Assembly (NCBI GenBank): GCA_016295005.1
Contig: JAEDMA010000009.1
Location: 1-22,014, forward strand
Reading direction: 5' to 3'
Length of the DNA: 22,014 nt
DNA from: Christensenellaceae bacterium
GTDB taxonomy: Bacteria > Bacillota > Clostridia > Christensenellales > Borkfalkiaceae
Below, piece by piece: positions 7,736 to 14,911 of this stretch (position 1 is the stretch's first letter; each line of letters begins with the position of its first letter). A program made the position numbers and the translations under genes. The notes under the pieces were generated by a model. It did no database searches and was not told the origin of the DNA. It saw only the letters and a list, made by a program, of their open reading frames with translations.

Positions 7736-8233
7736 TTACAGCAACCATATTGTGTAAGCGGTTAGTGCCGAATTAAAAGCAAACAAGAATGCAATTAACA
7801 TACACATTCCTATTTGAGCAGCAGCGCAATAACCTCTATTCCATGCTGGGTCCACACTACAAGTCATCACGATTTTATATTTTCTCCTCAAAAAGTATGT
7901 ATATATTATGAAAAATACGACTAAAACAAATCCAACTATTAGAAATGTCCAAGTCGGAATTAACAATCCGTTTTCCATGTCAGACAAGCCATCCGATAAG
8001 CACGTAATAATTCCTACCACAAGAAAAAGCAAATTTGCAATAAGAAGTTTAAAAAAACTGCCTGTAAATTTTTTTTGTTGAATCTGAAAAATTTCTTTTT
8101 CAGACAAACCATCACAGAGTTCGTTGAGATTCTTTAAACCTTTCGGCAAAATCAATAATGCAATTACCATACAAAAAATATTCAGTATGTACGATAAAAA
8201 CATCAAAATATTACATATTATTTGAGATGTCAT
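7736..8233 (-). CDS. Orphan four-helix membrane protein of unknown function
   Basis: I do not recognise this 165-residue protein. It has four hydrophobic segments, near residues 5-30, 60-82, 90-116 and 140-163. A charged loop with a Lys/Glu/Gln-rich stretch lies between the first two, and FLRRKYK follows the third. There is no signal peptide cleavage motif and no catalytic signature. Codons end mostly in A or T, unlike the C/G-ending codons of the neighbouring housekeeping genes, which suggests a different origin. The gene lies inside the inverted-arm segment, with its own promoter and a hairpin terminator downstream. No ribosome site precedes the ATG, and the -10 box is only seven bases upstream, so the mRNA may be leaderless. 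It could be an accessory cargo gene; that is inference. That it is a real gene is likely but not certain. Confidence 0.65.
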   Translation of the reverse strand: MTSQIICNILMFLSYILNIFCMVIALLILPKGLKNLNELCDGLSEKEIFQIQQKKFTGSFFKLLIANLLFLVVGIITCLSDGLSDMENGLLIPTWTFLIVGFVLVVFFIIYTYFLRRKYKIVMTCSVDPAWNRGYCAAAQIGMCMLIAFLFAFNSALTAYTIWLL

Positions 8234-8240
8234 AAGATTT

Positions 8241-8269
8241 ATTTTACCATATTTTCATAATTCTGTCGA
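8241..8269 (-). promoter_or_regulatory. Promoter of the orphan membrane-protein gene
   Basis: The minus strand reads TCGACA (8264-8269), 17 bases, TAAAAT (8241-8246), preceded by TGG, an extended -10. Each hexamer is one mismatch from consensus. The predicted transcript start coincides with the ATG at 8233. Confidence 0.6.
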
Positions 8270-8349
8270 TACCTATTTTAGAAAAATTTTCACACTTTGA
8301 AAAAAAGAAAAGTTTGACCACTTATAATATTACTTAAATAAGTTAACGC

Positions 8350-8377
8350 AAAAAAGCCGAGATAACCCTCGGCTTTT
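8350..8377 (-). terminator. Hairpin terminator downstream of tetR
   Basis: AAAAGCCGAG (8352-8361) pairs perfectly with CTCGGCTTTT (8368-8377) around a six-base loop. On the minus strand it ends in a run of six T (8350-8355). It probably stops transcripts arriving from tetR before they enter the membrane-protein promoter. T residues also follow on the plus strand, but fewer. Confidence 0.75.
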
Positions 8378-8422
8378 CATTTACATTGATTTGACTGCTT
8401 TAGTTCTAACTTTATTTTTGTG

Positions 8423-8464
8423 TGTCCATTTGCGTAAACTACATTCCTCTTTTGCGGAGAGTTT
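8423..8464 (-). repeat. Right inverted arm
   Basis: TGTCCATTTGCG (8423-8434), 12 diverged bases, then CTCTTTTGCGGAGAGTTT (8447-8464). This is the inverted counterpart of 7430-7471. Read on the minus strand, its peptide (KLSAKE, then RKWT) matches that of the left arm read on the plus strand. Bases 8465-8539 between it and tetR show no separate gene. Confidence 0.8.
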
Positions 8465-8539
8465 TGGTTTATCGTTGTATGAATAGTTATCGTTTTTCGT
8501 CGCGCCGCGATTAAATTGAGATTTGCCGCCTATAAAGTA

Positions 8540-9142
8540 TCAGTTCTCAAAAAGAGAAGTGAGCGTTTCCGTAACGATTTTCTGCATGGAGGCGTAGTCT
8601 ATGTAGTCGTGCTTGTCAAATACGTATTCGTGAGAAAAGGTCTGAACGATATCCATCGCGAAATGTACTTTTTCCACGAGATTTTCAGTCGTTACGCCGA
8701 GATTGCGGAATTTATCCACGATTTTTGCGGTAATCGTATCTTCGAGCGTAATAAATCTTGCGTTTACCGTCTCGTCGGAACCGGAAAGGGAATGAAGCGC
8801 TTCGTGCATTTTTCGGTTGGCTTTATGCGTCTTGATGACGTCGCTAAGTATTTGCGGAGCAAGAACCGAATAATTTATCGGAGCGGTTATCCCGTCGAGC
8901 CGTTTAAGAAGGGGCGCGGAAACTTTTTCCAGATAAATTTCAAGGACCGAAAGAAGTATATCTCTTTTATCCTGAAAATAGCCGTAAACAATTCCCGTCG
9001 AAACACCCGCTCTTTTCGCTATTTCCGCGGTGTTTGTTCCGTAATAGCCGACTTCGGAAAAAAGTTCGTAGCCGGCTTTGATTATTTTGTTTTTTTTCTC
9101 TATCGCGCGTTCCTGACGCGGTTCCCTTACTATGTTTTTCAT
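8540..9142 (-). CDS. TetR/AcrR-family transcriptional regulator
   Basis: This is a one-domain repressor with an N-terminal helix-turn-helix at about residues 36-61 (TNTAEIAKRAGVSTGIVYGY, then FQDKRDIL), the standard TetR DNA-binding signature. The rest is an alpha-helical ligand-binding domain of unknown specificity. The start is uncertain. The frame is open to an ATG at 9199, but that codon overlaps the -10 of the only good promoter. I therefore place the start at the next ATG (9142), giving 200 residues, the usual family length; the GGAG before it is rather close. A palindrome inside its promoter suggests autoregulation. It is divergent from parE, but a regulator for topoisomerase IV would be unusual, so its target may be itself or a distant gene. 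The TGA is followed by 52 more open codons in the same frame. Confidence 0.9.
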   Translation of the reverse strand: MKNIVREPRQERAIEKKNKIIKAGYELFSEVGYYGTNTAEIAKRAGVSTGIVYGYFQDKRDILLSVLEIYLEKVSAPLLKRLDGITAPINYSVLAPQILSDVIKTHKANRKMHEALHSLSGSDETVNARFITLEDTITAKIVDKFRNLGVTTENLVEKVHFAMDIVQTFSHEYVFDKHDYIDYASMQKIVTETLTSLFEN

Positions 9143-9197
9143 TCTCCGCTGCGTTATCGGATTATAATTTTGCTCCGACTTATCTTTTTTCCGTATC

Positions 9198-9226
9198 ATT
9201 TTACAACAAAATGAAATTTATTTCAA
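9198..9226 (-). promoter_or_regulatory. tetR promoter
   Basis: The minus strand has TTGAAA (9221-9226), 17 bases, TAAAAT (9198-9203). The predicted transcript start, near 9191, lies downstream of the ATG at 9199 and so favours the later start codon at 9142. Confidence 0.55.
9212..9225. promoter_or_regulatory. Candidate TetR operator (palindrome within tetR promoter)
   Basis: TGAAAT-TT-ATTTCA is a 6-2-6 inverted repeat covering the end of the tetR -35 and the upstream part of its spacer, where a bound repressor would block transcription. A lone half-site, ATTTCA, occurs at 9283-9288, nine bases before the parE -35. Autoregulation is inferred. Confidence 0.4.
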
Positions 9227-9296
9227 TATTATTTCGGTAAAAATAAATAAAATTAAAAAATAAAAGGTAAATAATAAGTAAAATTTCAAATAAATC

Positions 9297-9325
9297 TTGA
9301 TAAAAACCACAATATATGGTATAAT
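9297..9325 (+). promoter_or_regulatory. parE-parC promoter
   Basis: TTGATA (9297-9302), 17 bases, a perfect TATAAT (9320-9325) with an extended -10 TGG before it. This is a strong promoter for the topoisomerase operon. Confidence 0.8.
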
Positions 9326-9369
9326 TTAACGGATACGAAACTACTAAATGACTAATTGCGGAGAAAAAC

Positions 9370-11316
9370 ATGTCTAAAAACTATAAAGCGGAAGATATTA
9401 AAATTCTCGAAGGGTTAGACGCCGTAAGAATGCGTCCCGGTATGTATATCGGCACGACGAGCGTTAAAGGTCTGCACCATATTTTATGGGAAATCGTCGA
9501 CAACGCCATCGACGAAGCCGCCAACGGATACGCCGACAAAATCAACATCGAATTATATAAAGACGGCAGCGTTTCCGTCGAAGACAACGGCAGAGGAATC
9601 CCTACGGATATTCACCCCAAAACGGGCGTTTCCGGCGTGGAAGTCGTCTTTACTCAACTCCATGCGGGCGGTAAGTTCGATGCTTCTAACTATAATTATT
9701 CGGGCGGTCTTCACGGCGTAGGCGCGTCGGTTACCAACGCTCTTTCCGAATGGCTTAAAGTAAAAGTATATAAAAACACCGTTTTCGAAATGGAGTTCCA
9801 TAGTTATAAAGACGAAAAAACCGGCAAGATGAAATCGGGTATTCCCGTCGCTCCTTTACGCGATACCAAGCAAAAAACTCAAAAACACGGCACGTTCGTT
9901 CAGTTTAAGCCGGACAGAACGGTTTTCGAAACGGTAGAGTTTAACCCCGACACCATCTTAAAGAGATTAAAAGAACTCGCTTTTTTAAACAAGGGGTTGG
10001 AAATAAACTTCCATAACGAAAAGAACAACGACTATCACCGTTATAAATACGACGGCGGTATAAAGGATTTCGTTAAATACTTAAACGAGGGCAAAACCGT
10101 CTTGTACGACGAACCTCTTTACGCCAAAGAACAAAAAGACGGCGTTATAGTGGAATTCGCCATTCAGCATACCGACGCGTACGTTGACAGCGTGTATTCT
10201 TTCGTAAACAATATTCCCACGTCCGAAGGCGGTATGCACGAAACGGGGTTCCGCTCGGGACTTACCAAGTCGCTGAACGATTACGCGAGAGATAAAAATT
10301 ACTTGAAAGACAAAGACGATAATTTAACCGGCGACGACTTTAAAGAAGGTCTTACGGCTATTTTATCCATAAAAATGCAGAACGTTCAGTTCGAAGGGCA
10401 GACCAAGGGCAAACTCGGTAATCCCGAAGCAAGACCCGCCGTAGAAGGCGTTACGATTTCCGAACTTTCCGTTTTAATGAAAGATAAAAAGCTCGGCAAA
10501 GTTTTCGATAAAATCATCGAAAAAGCAATGAACGCCGCGAAAGTAAGGCTCGCCGCCAAAAAAGCCAAAGAAATCGCAAGGGCGGCAAAAAGCATAGAAT
10601 CGCAGAATCTTGTCGGAAAACTCGCCGCGTGTTCGGGCAGAAAAGCCGAACAGAACGAGTTGTTCATAGTCGAAGGGGATTCGGCGGGCGGCAGCGCGAA
10701 ACAGGCAAGAATAAGGCAGTTTCAGGCGATTTTGCCCCTTCGCGGAAAACCCCTTAACGTAGAAAAGAAAAAACTCGACCAGATTCTTCAGAACGAAGAA
10801 ATAAGAACGATTATCTCCGCGCTCGGCACGGGAATCGGACCCGAATTCGACCTGGAAAGCCTTAAATATCATAAGGTAATCATTCTTTCCGACGCCGACG
10901 TCGACGGAAGCCACATAAGAATACTTCTTTTGACGTTCTTTTTCAGATATATGAGAGATCTGATAAACGAAGGACACGTGTTTATCGGTATGCCGCCCCT
11001 TTACAAAGTTTATAAAGGCAACGTGGAAGAATACGCTTACGACGATAAAGAATTGCAGGATAAGATTGATAAGGTCGGCAGAGGGTATCAGATACAGAGA
11101 TACAAAGGTTTAGGAGAAATGGATCCCGCGCAGTTGTGGGAAACAACAATGGACCCCGAAAAACGTAATCTTATGCAGGTAACCATAGAAGACGCAACCG
11201 AAGCGGACAGACTTATCACCATTTTAATGGGCGACGAAGTTTCGGCGAGAAAGCAGTATATCTTCGATAATTCCGACTTCAACCGCGAAGACGGATTCAA
11301 AAAGGTAAAACGTTAA
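9370..11316 (+). CDS. parE: DNA topoisomerase IV subunit B (ParE)
   Basis: This is the ATPase subunit of a type IIA topoisomerase, 648 residues. The N-terminal GHKL ATPase has NAIDEA, DNGRGIP and GGLHGVGASVTNALS. The Toprim domain has EGDSAGGSAKQ near residue 434 and the metal-binding DADVDGS near 508-514. The end carries YKGLGEMDPAQLWETTMDP. GyrB and ParE are hard to tell apart by eye. I choose ParE because the partner lacks the GyrA box and because the pair is not beside dnaA or recF, the usual gyrB setting. A GGAG ribosome site lies six bases before the ATG. The parC gene follows 17 bases after the stop, so both subunits share one strong promoter. ParE and ParC form an A2B2 enzyme that decatenates daughter chromosomes. 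Confidence 0.9.
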   Translation: MSKNYKAEDIKILEGLDAVRMRPGMYIGTTSVKGLHHILWEIVDNAIDEAANGYADKINIELYKDGSVSVEDNGRGIPTDIHPKTGVSGVEVVFTQLHAGGKFDASNYNYSGGLHGVGASVTNALSEWLKVKVYKNTVFEMEFHSYKDEKTGKMKSGIPVAPLRDTKQKTQKHGTFVQFKPDRTVFETVEFNPDTILKRLKELAFLNKGLEINFHNEKNNDYHRYKYDGGIKDFVKYLNEGKTVLYDEPLYAKEQKDGVIVEFAIQHTDAYVDSVYSFVNNIPTSEGGMHETGFRSGLTKSLNDYARDKNYLKDKDDNLTGDDFKEGLTAILSIKMQNVQFEGQTKGKLGNPEARPAVEGVTISELSVLMKDKKLGKVFDKIIEKAMNAAKVRLAAKKAKEIARAAKSIESQNLVGKLAACSGRKAEQNELFIVEGDSAGGSAKQARIRQFQAILPLRGKPLNVEKKKLDQILQNEEIRTIISALGTGIGPEFDLESLKYHKVIILSDADVDGSHIRILLLTFFFRYMRDLINEGHVFIGMPPLYKVYKGNVEEYAYDDKELQDKIDKVGRGYQIQRYKGLGEMDPAQLWETTMDPEKRNLMQVTIEDATEADRLITILMGDEVSARKQYIFDNSDFNREDGFKKVKR

Positions 11317-11333
11317 AAGACAAGGGATAAACG

Positions 11334-13748
11334 ATGGAAAACGAAAAAGGTTTAATATTCAATTCGCTTGACGAAGTATTTAAAACTTCTATGCTTGCGT
11401 ACGCGGAAGACGTTATTTTAGACAGAGCACTGCCGCGTGTGGAAGACGGCTTAAAACCCGTTCAGCGCAGGATTTTATACGCAATGAACGAAATGGGTCT
11501 TACCCCCGATAAACCGCATAAAAAATGCGCTAAAATCGTCGGCGACTGTTTGGGTAAATATCATCCGCACGGAGACTCTTCCGTATACGGCGCGCTGGTA
11601 CATATGGCGCAGGAATTCAATATGCGAATGCCCTTAATCGACGGACACGGAAACTTCGGTACGATAGACGGCGACGGGGCGGCGGCTTACAGGTACACCG
11701 AAGCAAGGCTTACTCCGCTTGCGCTGGAACTTTTAGCCGATATAGATAAAGACACCGTAGATTTCGCGCTTAACTTCGACGATTCTCTGGAAGAACCGAA
11801 AACGTTGCCGGGAAGATTTCCTAACCTTCTCGTAAACGGCGCGACGGGTATAGCGGTAGGTCTTGCGACGAACATTCCTACGCACAACCTTTCCGAAGTA
11901 ATAAACGCTACCGTGGCGTTTATCGATAATCCGAAAATTTCGCTTGCCGAAACGATGAAGTATATCAAAGCGCCCGACTTTCCTACGGGCGGTTATATAA
12001 TCGCGGGGGAAGAACTTACCGAAGCGTATAAAACGGGCAGGGGAAAAATTAAAATCCGCGCCCGCGTAAACGTGGAAACGAACGGCGAAAAACAAAATCT
12101 CGTAATATCCGAAATACCGTATCAGGTGAACAAAGCGACGCTTCTTAAAAAGATATCGGATATGAGCGAAGAAAAGGAATTTTTACAGGATAAAATCGCC
12201 GACGTTGTAGACGAATCGGACAGAAACGGTATGCGCGCCATTATCAAACTAAAAAAAGGCGTGGACGCGAAAGCGGTTATAGCGTATCTTTACAAAAATT
12301 CCGATCTGGAAGTTTCTTACGGTATCAACATGGTTGCCATTGCCGACGGCAAACCCAAGCAGTTGGGACTTATGGAAATAATAAGTTACTACGTAAATTA
12401 CCAGAGGGAAGTCGTTTTAAGACGCAGTAAATTCGACCTTGAAAGAGCCAAAGAAAGAGCGCATATTTTAGAAGGTCTTATAATTGCCGTAAAGAATATC
12501 GACGAAGTAGTAAAGATAATCAAAAACGCCGACAACACGCAGGACGCGAGAGCGAAATTACGCAAGCGTTTCGATTTGTCGGAAGTTCAGGCTAACGCCA
12601 TACTCGATTTGCGCCTTGCAAGGCTTACCAAACTCGAAGTAACCAAGTTAGAAGAAGAACTTGCCGCGTTGAAAGAAAAAATCGCTTATCTTACCGAAGT
12701 TATCGCAAGCAAAGCGAAACAGATGGGAATAGTTAAGACCGAACTTCTCGCCATTAAGAAAAAGTACGGCGACGACAGAAGAACGAGCATATTAAAGGGT
12801 AACGCCGAAGAGTTAGAGGTTTCCTCGCCCGAAAACGATTACAAGCAGATAGACGATCTGGTTATCGGCTTTACCGAAGGCGGTATGGTTAAAAAGATGA
12901 CCGAAAAGAACTACAAGGCAAGCGATAAAAAGGTAAAAGATTCGGTTGCCGCAAACGACTATCTTAAGTTTACCGCAAACGTAAAAAGCGACTGCACGCT
13001 TTACGCGTTTACCAACTTCGGCAACTGCGTGAAGATAAAACTCGATACGATAAAAGAGTGCAGATTCAGAGAAAAAGGGGTTAAATTCACCGAAGTCGCT
13101 CAGGGAATAATTAAAAACGAATACCCCGTGGCGTTCTTCGGCGTGGGCGAAACAATGCCCGAAGGAAGCCTGCTTTTCTATACGTCGGACGGCATAATCA
13201 AAAAGACCGCCTGGAGCGAATATCAGGTAAATAAAACATGTTTCCCCGCGATAAAACTTAAAGACGGCGATACACTTATCGGAGTAGAAGAAGATAAGGC
13301 GGACACTACGATTGCTTTCGTCACCGAAAACGGGTTGTGCCTTAACGCGTATAAAGACGAAATTCCCGAACAGGGCAGAACCGCCGGCGGCGTTAAAGGG
13401 ATAAACCTTAATAAGGGCGATAAACTCGTATTCGTTTCGCAGGTAGACGAAGAAGGCGAATTCGTTATTATCACCGATTGCGGATTTTATAAACGCGTTC
13501 TCGCTTCCGATATAGAGCCTATGGCGAGATACAGAAAGGGCGTTAAAATCTGCGAACTCGGCAAACAAAACAAGATAATTTTCGCAAACTACGTTAAAGA
13601 CCCTTACGACCTTGCGGTAATAGATAATTTCGGAGTGGCGTTCAACGTAAACACCGAAGACATTTCTATCGAAAGCAGAACGCTTAAAGGCAAAACCCTT
13701 AAAAACGAAAACAAAAAGAGAATTCCCGAAAAGGTGTTCAGAATTTAG
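11334..13748 (+). CDS. parC: DNA topoisomerase IV subunit A (ParC)
   Basis: This is the DNA-cleaving subunit, 804 residues, including the winged helix, tower and coiled-coil parts (about 1-480) and a C-terminal beta-pinwheel (about 510-800). Catalytic Tyr121 lies in AAAYRYTEARL. The quinolone region reads YHPHGDSSVYGALV: Ser82 corresponds to GyrA Ser83 of E. coli, but the next resistance position (GyrA Asp87, ParC Glu84) is Gly86. The GyrA box (QRRGGKG) expected at the start of the pinwheel is absent, which supports ParC over GyrA, since that box is needed for wrapping and negative supercoiling. A weak resemblance (GRTAGGVKGI) occurs in a later blade. A ribosome site AAGGGA precedes the ATG. 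The gene is co-transcribed with parE. Confidence 0.9.
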   Translation: MENEKGLIFNSLDEVFKTSMLAYAEDVILDRALPRVEDGLKPVQRRILYAMNEMGLTPDKPHKKCAKIVGDCLGKYHPHGDSSVYGALVHMAQEFNMRMPLIDGHGNFGTIDGDGAAAYRYTEARLTPLALELLADIDKDTVDFALNFDDSLEEPKTLPGRFPNLLVNGATGIAVGLATNIPTHNLSEVINATVAFIDNPKISLAETMKYIKAPDFPTGGYIIAGEELTEAYKTGRGKIKIRARVNVETNGEKQNLVISEIPYQVNKATLLKKISDMSEEKEFLQDKIADVVDESDRNGMRAIIKLKKGVDAKAVIAYLYKNSDLEVSYGINMVAIADGKPKQLGLMEIISYYVNYQREVVLRRSKFDLERAKERAHILEGLIIAVKNIDEVVKIIKNADNTQDARAKLRKRFDLSEVQANAILDLRLARLTKLEVTKLEEELAALKEKIAYLTEVIASKAKQMGIVKTELLAIKKKYGDDRRTSILKGNAEELEVSSPENDYKQIDDLVIGFTEGGMVKKMTEKNYKASDKKVKDSVAANDYLKFTANVKSDCTLYAFTNFGNCVKIKLDTIKECRFREKGVKFTEVAQGIIKNEYPVAFFGVGETMPEGSLLFYTSDGIIKKTAWSEYQVNKTCFPAIKLKDGDTLIGVEEDKADTTIAFVTENGLCLNAYKDEIPEQGRTAGGVKGINLNKGDKLVFVSQVDEEGEFVIITDCGFYKRVLASDIEPMARYRKGVKICELGKQNKIIFANYVKDPYDLAVIDNFGVAFNVNTEDISIESRTLKGKTLKNENKKRIPEKVFRI

Positions 13749-13790
13749 TGTTCTTAAAGAAAAGTTTTTTGATTAAACGAGTAAAAATAA

Positions 13791-13818
13791 GCGCCCCGTT
13801 GCAGATTCAACGGGGCGC
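13791..13818 (-). terminator. Strong GC hairpin between parC and rpmB
   Basis: GCGCCCCGTTG (13791-13801) pairs perfectly with CAACGGGGCGC (13808-13818) around six bases. The T-rich tract (TTATTTTTA) follows only on the minus strand; on the plus strand GTCATATATAAA follows. It lies between convergent genes and may limit transcription both ways. The rest of the 379-base gap (13749-14127) holds the rpmB terminator and nothing else I can support. Confidence 0.55.
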
Positions 13819-14078
13819 GTCATATATAAAACAATCGGTTACGGGTAAACGGACGAACCGTTTTATAAAGATAGACAAAGGGTGTAATTTGTTTGAATAC
13901 CGAGCAATGTTTGACGCATAAAATATTCAGATAAACAGCGGTATAACTTCAGACAAAAACGAAATAAGAACCCTTTTTTTCGCCGAAGATTTTTATATCG
14001 TAAAAGAGCGTAAGGACAAGGGAAAGAGGTTGTGTTTAGCGGGGAAAAACGAAAGAAAGTCAAGCAAAAAACAGCGCG

Positions 14079-14108
14079 AAAAAAAGACGCTTCGCTCGAA
14101 GCGTCTTT
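14079..14108 (-). terminator. Terminator of rpmB
   Basis: AAAGACGCTTCG (14083-14094) pairs with CGAAGCGTCTTT (14097-14108). On the minus strand the stem continues into a run of seven T. It begins 20 bases after the rpmB stop codon. Confidence 0.85.
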
Positions 14109-14127
14109 CAAAAACTTTCTACAAAAC

Positions 14128-14319
14128 CTACGCTCTTTCTACTTTACCGCTTTTCAAGCATCTTGCGCAAACGTATTCTTTGGATACTTTGCCGTCGGCA
14201 TGCTTAACGCTTACTTTCTGAAGGTTCGCTTCGTAAGAAACGGGGGTTTTACGGTTGGAGTGGCTGACCATATTACCCGAAAGTTTGCCTTTACCGCAAA
14301 CGCTGCAAATTCTACTCAT
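14128..14319 (-). CDS. rpmB: Ribosomal protein bL28
   Basis: This 63-residue large-subunit ribosomal protein begins MSRICSVCGKGKLSGNMVSH and ends CARCLKSGKVERA. The two CxxC pairs (CSVC near the start and CARC near the end) mark the zinc-binding (C+) form of L28. The frame is open to an ATG at 14337, but that start would make the perfect AGGAGG ribosome site part of the coding region. That site sits eight bases before the ATG at 14319, so 14319 is the start. It is divergent from the asp23-like gene, an arrangement shared with Bacillus. It has its own terminator. Expression is expected to be high and growth-linked. Confidence 0.97.
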   Translation of the reverse strand: MSRICSVCGKGKLSGNMVSHSNRKTPVSYEANLQKVSVKHADGKVSKEYVCARCLKSGKVERA

Positions 14320-14368
14320 ATTAAAATCCTCCTGCATGGAACTTTGATTCGATGTTTTTAACGGATAT

Positions 14369-14397
14369 ACTCTAACATATTATTTAATAAAAAGCAA
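14369..14397 (-). promoter_or_regulatory. Possible rpmB promoter
   Basis: The minus strand has TTGCTT (14392-14397), 17 bases, TAGAGT (14369-14374). Both hexamers have two mismatches, so this is tentative. Confidence 0.35.
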
Positions 14398-14479
14398 GAA
14401 AAAAAAGGCGACTTTTGCTAAAAAATTATAATATTATTTATAAGCGGAGATAAAATTGATAATAAAACCGCCTAAACTG

Positions 14480-14508
14480 TTGCAAAAATTTTTTTTATAT
14501 TGTAAAAT
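14480..14508 (+). promoter_or_regulatory. Promoter of the asp23-like/fakA/recG operon
   Basis: TTGCAA (14480-14485), 17 bases, TAAAAT (14503-14508). Each hexamer has at most two mismatches. It lies 25 bases before the ATG at 14534. Confidence 0.65.
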
Positions 14509-14533
14509 GTAAACAGACTATAAGGAGAATTCT

Positions 14534-14878
14534 ATGGCTGTCAAGACGAACAACATTTACGGCAAAATCACGATAACCGACAGAACGGTAGGGAAATTCG
14601 TTTCGCAAGTCGCTCTCGATTGTTACGGTATCATAGGTCTTGCTCCGCATAATATTTTCGACGCCGTGCGTTCCTTCATCCTCGGTACGGAGAGGGGGGT
14701 ATTCGTTCGCGCGTCGGGCGACAGAATGGTCGTGGAAATTTCCGTCGTTGTTAAATACGGCGTTTCTATCAAAGCGGTAATCGAAGCCCTAAAAGAGTGC
14801 GTTAAATATAAAACGGAAAGATTTACCGGTATGATCGTCGACGTTATCGACGTGAACGTGGTAGGCGTAAAAAAATAA
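14534..14878 (+). CDS. Asp23/Gls24 family protein (YloU-like)
   Basis: This 114-residue protein of the Asp23/DUF322 family starts after a clear AAGGAG. It contains GKITITDRTVGKFVSQVALDC and ends in the family block GVSIKAVIEALKECVKYKTERFTGMIVDVIDVNVVGV. Family members are linked to cell-envelope stress and, in staphylococci, are anchored at the membrane through partner proteins; this one has no membrane segment. It corresponds to Bacillus yloU, which sits directly before yloV (fakA) as here. It begins a probable three-gene operon. The exact role of the single-domain YloU type is not known. Confidence 0.9.
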   Translation: MAVKTNNIYGKITITDRTVGKFVSQVALDCYGIIGLAPHNIFDAVRSFILGTERGVFVRASGDRMVVEISVVVKYGVSIKAVIEALKECVKYKTERFTGMIVDVIDVNVVGVKK

Positions 14879-14911
14879 AATTTTTCTCTTTTTTTTTCGG
14901 AGTAATTATAT

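Larger units (their letters stand above)
7430..8464. mobile_element. 1.03-kb segment bounded by 42-bp inverted arms; no transposase
   Basis: Two arms in opposite orientation bound this segment. It is visibly richer in A+T than its neighbours and separates two ordinary loci (trhP and tetR). Inside are, from left to right, a long hairpin, a minus-strand membrane-protein gene with its promoter, and a second hairpin terminator. I find no transposase, recombinase or resolvase and no obvious target-site duplication beside the arms. It could be a non-autonomous or decayed insertion, an invertible cassette, or two copies of a dispersed repeat that happen to face each other. The stretches 7472-7620 and 8270-8350 show no gene that I can support. 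Confidence 0.4.

Noticed and set aside
7457..7765. Open frame of 102 codons on the plus strand inside the inverted-arm segment
   Set aside because: It starts inside the left arm without a ribosome site, reads straight through the long hairpin terminator, overlaps the end of the membrane gene and resembles no family I know.
7421..8474. Target-site duplication flanking the inverted-arm segment
   Set aside because: The bases next to the two arms (left ...AATAATT, right TGGTTTATC...) do not match each other.
8516..9214. Long plus-strand frame opposite tetR
   Set aside because: It is a shadow of tetR; the minus strand has the clear helix-turn-helix signature.
9370..13748. Calling the topoisomerase pair gyrB-gyrA
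   Set aside because: The A subunit lacks the GyrA box and the pair is not near dnaA or recF, so topoisomerase IV fits better. A count of type IIA pairs in the genome would settle it.
13863..14111. Open frame of 82 codons on the minus strand after rpmB
   Set aside because: It begins inside the rpmB terminator hairpin, has no ribosome site and shows no family features.
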